Source of the DNA: an uncultured Bacteroidota bacterium
GTDB taxonomy: Bacteria > Bacteroidota > Bacteroidia > Chitinophagales > Chitinophagaceae
Direction: 5' to 3'
Length of the DNA: 11,718 nt
Assembly: GCA_946479055.1 (NCBI GenBank)
Contig: CAMLEX010000074.1
Coordinates: 1-11,718, forward strand
The position numbers and the translations under genes are program-made. The notes under the pieces are model-generated. The model had not been told where the DNA came from, did not search any database, and was given only the letters and a program-made list of their open reading frames with translations. Positions 7,209-11,718 of this stretch are shown one piece after another. Position 1 is the stretch's first letter. Every line of letters starts with the position of its first letter.

Positions 7209-7236
7209 AGTACCATTTTAAGTTGTTCAATTTTTA

Positions 7237-8895
7237 TCAGATCAGCATCCTCAACGGCTCTTCCAGCAAACTCTTCAGTGTTTGCAGAAAAGCTGACCCT
7301 GTAGCTCCATCTACAACTCTATGATCACAGCTCAGGGTTACTTTCATCACGTTGCCAGGCACTACAGCACCATTCTTCACGACAGGTACCTGGCTGATGC
7401 CTCCTATAGCTAAAATGCAAGCATCCGGCGGATTGATGATCGCTGTAAATTCGTCTATACCAAACATACCAAGATTGGAGATGGTGAAAGTATTGCCCTC
7501 CCAATCGGCAGGCTGCAGTTTTTTATCTTTTGCTTTTTGTGCAAAATCTTTTACTTCGGCCGCTATCTGTGATAATGATTTAGTATCGGCAAAACGAACC
7601 ACGGGCACTAATAATCCGTCTTCTACAGCTACGGCTACTCCTATATTTACATGGTGATTGGTTCTGATCTTATCACCCAACCAACTGCTGTTTACTGCAG
7701 GATGTTGTTTCAACGCAACAGCGCATGCTTTCAGCACCAGGTCATTGAAAGATATTTTTACTTTACTTACTTCATTCAGTTTGGCACGACTAGCTACGGC
7801 AGCATCCATATCAATAGCCATAGTAAGATAGAAATGCGGGGCGGTGAATTTACTTTCAGCCAAACGTTTGGCAATCACCTTCCGCATTTGCGATACAGGT
7901 ACTTCATCAAAGCTAACCTGTCCCGCTGGTGCTGATGGAACAGCTGCTTTTGCGGGAGCCTGGGCGCCACCAGCAGGTTGAGCCGCCGCTTTATAATTAT
8001 CAATATCTGATTTTACAATTCTGCCAGCATCGCCACTACCACTTACTTTGCTTATATCAATTCCTTTTTCTGCAGCTAATTTTTTTGCCAGCGGCGAGGC
8101 TTTTATCCTGCCGTTTTCAGTTGAGGAAGTTTCTGGTGGCTGGTTACTTGTTGCTTGTTGCTGGTTAGCGGCTTCTGGCTTGAGGTCAGCTTCTTGTGCC
8201 TTGTCACTTGTGCCTTGTACCTTTTCAGCTGCAACAATTGCATTTATATCTACTTTTCCTTCTTCACCAATAATGCAAAGCAGGTCATTCACCGCTATTT
8301 TCTCACCTTTTTTAGCTCCCTGGTATAAAAGTTTTCCGTTCTTATAACTTTCCAGTTCCATGGTAGCTTTATCGGTTTCAATCTCAGCCAGCACTTCGCC
8401 TTTTTTTACGGTATCACCTACATTTTTATTCCAACCGGCTATTACACCTTCGGTCATTGTATCGCTGAGACGAGGCATCAGCACCACTTCTTCCATTTTA
8501 GAAATATCAATAGAAGAAGTTTGAGGTTTGGCGTTTTCGGTTTGAGGTTCTGCCGCCTGTTGTTTTGGTGTTTCTTTTTTTTCTTCTTTCTTTTCAGGTT
8601 TTGCGGCAGGTGCAGCGCCACCGCTACTACCAGAAATCAGTCCAGAAATATCTTCACCTGCGGCGCCAATAATGGCAAGCAGATCATTCACCTGCAATTT
8701 GCTCCCTTTATCTCCACCTACGTGCAGTAAGGTCCCGTCTTTATAACTTTCCAATTCCATTGTAGCCTTGTCTGTTTCTACTTCAGCCAGCAAGTCACCT
8801 TTTTTTACGGTATCGCCCACTTTTTTGTGCCATGCAGCGATCACTCCTTCTGTCATTGTGTCGCTTAGGCGGGGCATCAATATCACTTCAGCCAT
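7237..8895 (-). CDS. pdhC: Pyruvate dehydrogenase E2, dihydrolipoamide acetyltransferase
   Basis: 552-residue E2 subunit that transfers acetyl groups from lipoyl-lysine to CoA in the pyruvate dehydrogenase complex (cytoplasm). Domains in order: lipoyl domain 1 (2-77, lipoyl-lysine K43 in ETDKATME); a Lys/Glu/Ala-rich linker; lipoyl domain 2 (135-210, K176 in the same motif); a second linker rich in Gln, Ser and Thr; the peripheral-subunit-binding domain (about 264-300, with ASPLAKKLAAEKGIDISKVS); an Ala/Pro linker; and the catalytic domain (about 328-552) with DHRVVDG at 524-530 (catalytic H525). The length fits a two-lipoyl E2. The repeated lipoyl pattern PRLSDTMTEGVIA fits pyruvate rather than 2-oxoglutarate dehydrogenase, but a branched-chain substrate cannot be fully excluded. 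It stands alone here: no E1 or E3 gene is in the window. The ATG at 8895 starts the first lipoyl strand directly. Confidence 0.93.
   Translation of the reverse strand: MAEVILMPRLSDTMTEGVIAAWHKKVGDTVKKGDLLAEVETDKATMELESYKDGTLLHVGGDKGSKLQVNDLLAIIGAAGEDISGLISGSSGGAAPAAKPEKKEEKKETPKQQAAEPQTENAKPQTSSIDISKMEEVVLMPRLSDTMTEGVIAGWNKNVGDTVKKGEVLAEIETDKATMELESYKNGKLLYQGAKKGEKIAVNDLLCIIGEEGKVDINAIVAAEKVQGTSDKAQEADLKPEAANQQQATSNQPPETSSTENGRIKASPLAKKLAAEKGIDISKVSGSGDAGRIVKSDIDNYKAAAQPAGGAQAPAKAAVPSAPAGQVSFDEVPVSQMRKVIAKRLAESKFTAPHFYLTMAIDMDAAVASRAKLNEVSKVKISFNDLVLKACAVALKQHPAVNSSWLGDKIRTNHHVNIGVAVAVEDGLLVPVVRFADTKSLSQIAAEVKDFAQKAKDKKLQPADWEGNTFTISNLGMFGIDEFTAIINPPDACILAIGGISQVPVVKNGAVVPGNVMKVTLSCDHRVVDGATGSAFLQTLKSLLEEPLRMLI
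8132..8218. repeat. Short imperfect repeats in the second E2 linker
   Basis: The DNA encoding the linker after lipoyl domain 2 contains an exact 12-base repeat CTTGTGCCTTGT at 8193-8204 and 8207-8218, and a related array built from CTGGTTA and CTTGTTG at 8132-8167. The first linker has a similar pair, TTTGAGGTT at 8520-8528 and 8541-8549. The reading frame stays open through all of them. Confidence 0.5.
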
Positions 8896-8976
8896 TTAGC
8901 TTTAAATTTTCGCCGAAATTAAGGTAAAATGATGAATGAATAACGGATATCGCCCGTTTATCCCAACCATCAATTT

Positions 8977-8995
8977 GTTACAGTTTTACTGTGAC
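8977..8995. promoter_or_regulatory. 19-bp dyad in the divergent E2 / M48 spacer
   Basis: GTTACAGTTTTACTGTGAC consists of 8-base arms with a single mismatch around a 3-base centre. It lies between two divergent genes (starts at 8895 and 9036) and has no T-run on either side, so it looks more like an operator than a terminator. A second, shorter inverted repeat, AACGG with CCGTT (8942-8946 and 8954-8958), lies nearby. No regulator can be assigned. Confidence 0.4.
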
Positions 8996-9035
8996 CGTTG
9001 AAACATTTTCTGTTTATTTGTTCCAAACTGTATTT

Positions 9036-11159
9036 ATGAGCGAAAGAGGTTTTTTATATCCGGCAAATCCTGTCGGTGTATCTCCTTCAATTACCCAACC
9101 ATCCGCGGCGTTCAAAAAAGAAGTAAGTGGCGTAATGGGATCAATCGTCTTATTTTTTATTGTCTATCTGCTGCTGTTTCTGTTGTCAATAGCCCTTATC
9201 ATTGGCTGTGTATATGCAGGGATCGCCATTATTACTCACCTTACAAGTTTTATAGGAATAGTTGCGGGGATTGGTCTGATAGGTTTGGGAATTATGGTTT
9301 TCATTTTCCTGGTCAAATTTCTGTTCGCTGTATCCCGGTTCGATCGCTCCAATAGTATTGAAATCACTGAAGCAGAACAGCCGGAACTATTTGGCTTTAT
9401 CCGGCAGGTAACAAAGGATACGCATACCCCTTTTCCTAAAAAGATATACCTGTCGCCGGATGTAAATGCCTGCGTTTTTTATGATTCCAGTTTCTGGAGC
9501 ATGTTTTTACCCATAAGAAAAAATTTACAGATCGGATTAGGATTGGTCAATTCTCTTAGCGTGAGTGAGTTTAAGGCTGTGATGGCCCACGAGTTTGGTC
9601 ATTTTTCACAACGTAGTATGAAGCTGGGAAGTTTTGTGTACAATGTAAACAAGATCATTCACAACATGCTGTTTGAAAATACCAGTTACTCTAACGTGCT
9701 GGGTAGTTGGGCAAGCGTTAGTGATGTTTTTGCCTTCTTTGCAAATGTTACCGCCAGAATAGCACAAGGGATACAATGGGTATTAAGACAAATGTATGGA
9801 GTAATTAACACGAGTTATATGAGCTTGTCAAGAGAAATGGAATTTCATGCAGATGCAGTAGCAGCTAGTGTTAGCGGTAGTAAAAGTTTGATAACAGCCC
9901 TGCGGCGGATAGAACTGGCTGATGCAGGATATAATATTGCTTTGCAGAAATGCGATGACTTGTTCAAAGAAAAAATGATCAGCAATAATATTTATCAAAA
10001 TCATAAAACAGTTTTAAAACACCTGGCTGATGAATACAATTTGACCGAAGAGCATGATCTTCCCGTTGTCACAACTGAGTTTATCAGCAGCAATAATACA
10101 AGCAGGGTAAATTTTAAAGATCAATGGGCCTCCCATCCCTCAACAGAGGACAGGGAAAAACATCTGTTGCAATTGTCTGTTGACGCAGAAATAGTGGCTG
10201 AACCAGCCTGGGCGTTGTTTAGAGATAAAGAGGGATTACAACGGCAACTGACCGAAAAAATATATGAAAATGCAAGGATTGATAAAAAAGATATTGTGGT
10301 AGTTGGTAATTCTGAATTTGAAGCGAAACTGCATGGTGATATAAAGCAATTCAGGCTGCCCGAAGAATATAAAGGATTCTATGATGGCAGATTAATTGAA
10401 GTACCTGCCATGGAGGACGAAAAAAATGTTTTGAGTGCGATAGCAGACATAACAACCTTTGAGGAGATTTTTTCCACAGAAAATTCAGCATTACAAAAAA
10501 AAATAAAATCGGCCACTGCTGACCTGGAAATGCTTAAAGCCATCGCGGAAAAAAACATCCAGGCAAAATCATTTGACTTTGATGGAAAAAAATACAAAAG
10601 CGATGAAGCATCTACCGTTGCTGAAATAATTGAAAAGGAATTGAAGCAACAGCAGGAAGAGCTAAAAACTATTGATAAAAAAGCCATTTCGTTTTTCATG
10701 AATAAGGCACAGGGAAAAGGGGCAAAGGAAGAACTGGAAGTAAAATACAAGGACTATTTTAATTTCCGGAGAAAAGCTGATACCTACCTGGCGCAGATGA
10801 ATAAAATGCTTGAATCAATGGGGCCGGTATATGCAGGACAAACGATACCCATTGAACAGATCAATGGTATGATAACCACATTAAAGGAAACCCATGAACC
10901 GGAATGGAAAAAATCGCTGGGAGAATGGCTTTCATCAGGTGTTTATAATGATAACTCAAAAGAAAAGGAGAAAATTCAAAAGTTCATTGATAGTAACTAT
11001 GTATATTTTAATGGCGCCGGCTTTTTTGAAACCGAGTTGGCGGAGTTGAATGAGTTATGTAATGCCAGCTGGAATGCGGTTAATACATGGCTATTTAACC
11101 GGTTTAAATCAATACTTGAAAAGCAATTATCATTGGTAGAAATAAAAGCTGTAGCCTGA
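9036..11159 (+). CDS. M48-family membrane zinc metallopeptidase with long helical C-terminus
   Basis: 707 residues from the ATG at 9036. After a short N-terminal segment come two long hydrophobic regions (about 35-67 and 70-98), which anchor the protein in the membrane. The M48 catalytic motif is HEFGH at 185-189 (zinc ligands H185 and H189, catalytic E186), and the third ligand is E269 in SREMEFHAD. These are the defining features of the HtpX/Ste24-like family, which degrades misfolded or damaged membrane proteins. Beyond about residue 370 the protein has some 340 extra residues, mostly charged and helical (coiled-coil-like at about 476-600), far longer than the roughly 290-residue HtpX. The frame also has a GTG 15 codons upstream at 8991, rejected because it lies inside the 19-bp dyad and adds a non-family sequence. 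It is the only plus-strand gene here. Confidence 0.88.
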   Translation: MSERGFLYPANPVGVSPSITQPSAAFKKEVSGVMGSIVLFFIVYLLLFLLSIALIIGCVYAGIAIITHLTSFIGIVAGIGLIGLGIMVFIFLVKFLFAVSRFDRSNSIEITEAEQPELFGFIRQVTKDTHTPFPKKIYLSPDVNACVFYDSSFWSMFLPIRKNLQIGLGLVNSLSVSEFKAVMAHEFGHFSQRSMKLGSFVYNVNKIIHNMLFENTSYSNVLGSWASVSDVFAFFANVTARIAQGIQWVLRQMYGVINTSYMSLSREMEFHADAVAASVSGSKSLITALRRIELADAGYNIALQKCDDLFKEKMISNNIYQNHKTVLKHLADEYNLTEEHDLPVVTTEFISSNNTSRVNFKDQWASHPSTEDREKHLLQLSVDAEIVAEPAWALFRDKEGLQRQLTEKIYENARIDKKDIVVVGNSEFEAKLHGDIKQFRLPEEYKGFYDGRLIEVPAMEDEKNVLSAIADITTFEEIFSTENSALQKKIKSATADLEMLKAIAEKNIQAKSFDFDGKKYKSDEASTVAEIIEKELKQQQEELKTIDKKAISFFMNKAQGKGAKEELEVKYKDYFNFRRKADTYLAQMNKMLESMGPVYAGQTIPIEQINGMITTLKETHEPEWKKSLGEWLSSGVYNDNSKEKEKIQKFIDSNYVYFNGAGFFETELAELNELCNASWNAVNTWLFNRFKSILEKQLSLVEIKAVA

Positions 11160-11162
11160 TGC

Positions 11163-11294
11163 TCATAAACTGAAATACACTATCCACGCAATAAACAACA
11201 CCTGCAACGGAATCCGGAACCAAAGATAGTTTAACCCATTACTACGGGTATATGTTCCCTTTTGGTAATCAACTTTATTTATTACAGCATTAGT
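11163..11294 (-). CDS. Possible small membrane protein, no canonical start
   Basis: Directly after the dnaX stop, the same frame is open for 43 codons and ends in a TGA at 11163-11165, only 3 bp from the stop of the convergent M48 gene. It reads NKVDYQKGTYTRSNGLNY followed by LWFRIPLQVLFIAWIVYFSL, a basic segment and then a convincing membrane helix. There is no ATG, GTG or TTG before this region in frame. An ATG does exist upstream in another frame (minus strand, 11290-11288), and one missing base just after it would connect the two. Alternatives are a decayed gene, a rare start codon or chance. I do not recognise the family. Confidence 0.3.
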   Translation of the reverse strand, partial: TNAVINKVDYQKGTYTRSNGLNYLWFRIPLQVLFIAWIVYFSL

Positions 11295-11718
11295 TTAATA
11301 ATCGAGGTCAAGCTTTAAGCGATCCTTTAATTCTTTAACTAATGGATATTGCGCTGCAATTTTTAAAAATTGATCTTTGGAGGAAAGAGGAGCGTCTACT
11401 ACAGGCCTTTCTTCAGGATTTTCATTGACCGTCACATTAAACTGTAAAAGACGGTTTTTTAATTCCTGTTGTAAAAAAGAAAATAGTTCGTTTCGTTCCG
11501 CTTCAATAAATTTTTGTTCAATATTATTAGAGGTTATAACCTCAAAAGAACTTTCATCATTTATCTGTAATCTCGCCAATTCAAAAGGTTGTGCAGCCGG
11601 ATTTCTTGCAGCTTTCAGTTTTTGTATATATCCAGCCCAGGCTAATTGTAATGCTTCCATCTGCAGCGGCTGATTCGCCTGGTTGCTGGCTGCATTGCCA
11701 TTTCCCTTGTATTGCTTA
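11295..11718 (-). CDS. dnaX: DNA polymerase III subunit gamma/tau, C-terminal part (N-terminus beyond window)
   Basis: About 140 C-terminal residues; the frame is open at the right edge with no start visible. The visible part begins with a Gln/Asn-rich linker (KQYKGNGNAASNQANQPLQ) and continues with ALQLAWAGYIQKLKAARNPA, FELARLQI, a VITSNNIEQKFIEAERNEL segment, ELKNRLLQFNVTV and the end YPLVKELKDRLKLDLDY. This matches the C-terminal domain I know from Bacteroidota DnaX proteins, which load the sliding clamp and bind the polymerase. The AAA+ ATPase part lies outside the window, so the call rests on the tail only. Methionine at 11660 is internal, not a start. The gene converges with the M48 protease. 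Confidence 0.78.
   Translation of the reverse strand, partial: KQYKGNGNAASNQANQPLQMEALQLAWAGYIQKLKAARNPAAQPFELARLQINDESSFEVITSNNIEQKFIEAERNELFSFLQQELKNRLLQFNVTVNENPEERPVVDAPLSSKDQFLKIAAQYPLVKELKDRLKLDLDY

Noticed and set aside
8991..9035. A GTG start at 8991 for the M48 protease
   Set aside because: It lies inside a palindromic element, and the added residues do not look like part of the family; the ATG at 9036 is the better start.
10379..10750. Minus-strand Ser/Phe-rich frame inside the M48 gene
   Set aside because: It is the complement of the Lys/Glu-rich helical region and has no family features.
11216..11264. Nested inverted repeats GGAAC/GTTCC and ACCC/GGGT followed by CTTTTGG, as a terminator for the M48 gene
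   Set aside because: The arms are only 4-5 bp with large internal loops and no real T-run; the same DNA also carries the possible small membrane protein.

Overview
The window looks like ordinary chromosomal DNA of a Bacteroidota bacterium, most likely close to the Chitinophagaceae. Three things point there: AT-rich DNA with no obvious Shine-Dalgarno sites, a possible Bacteroidota-type promoter (-33 TTTG, -7 TAnnTTTG), and the protein families present (metzincin with PPC domain and sorting-type tail, DUF5723 barrel, two-lipoyl E2, SIMPL protein). This placement is inferred from family resemblance; no search was run. There is no rRNA, tRNA, CRISPR array, transposase or phage gene.

Layout. All genes are on the minus strand except the M48 protease at 9036-11159. 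Going leftwards from the right edge: the C-terminal end of dnaX (11295-11718); a short open frame with a membrane-helix-like sequence but no normal start (11163-11294); the plus-strand M48 membrane protease, which converges on these; a divergent spacer with a 19-bp dyad (8977-8995); the pyruvate dehydrogenase E2 gene (7237-8895) with its own terminator; a SIMPL/DUF541 protein (6389-7108) with a strong terminator; and a DUF5723-type outer-membrane protein (4818-6256) broken by one missing base in a homopolymer. A tight set of four genes follows: a GbsR/MarR regulator, a DCC/DUF393 thiol-redox membrane protein, a TIGR01777-type epimerase and a CoA-binding protein (4764 down to 1999). The left end holds a small secreted protein (1325-1801) and a secreted zinc metalloprotease cut by the window edge (1-1262).

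How the genes relate. The four-gene set is the best candidate for an under-described functional unit. A MarR-like regulator, preceded by a possible promoter that overlaps a direct repeat, leads a membrane-anchored CxxC protein and two nucleotide-binding proteins, with spacers of 10 to 45 bp. The small secreted protein and the metalloprotease may also form a pair. The remaining genes are housekeeping or cell-envelope functions.

Data quality. The DUF5723 frameshift is clear: inserting one base restores 107 family-like residues. Two further open tails (after the SIMPL stop and after the dnaX stop) could also be explained by single-base errors, so the base-level accuracy of this assembly deserves checking. 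I saw no strong evidence for a wholly new system.
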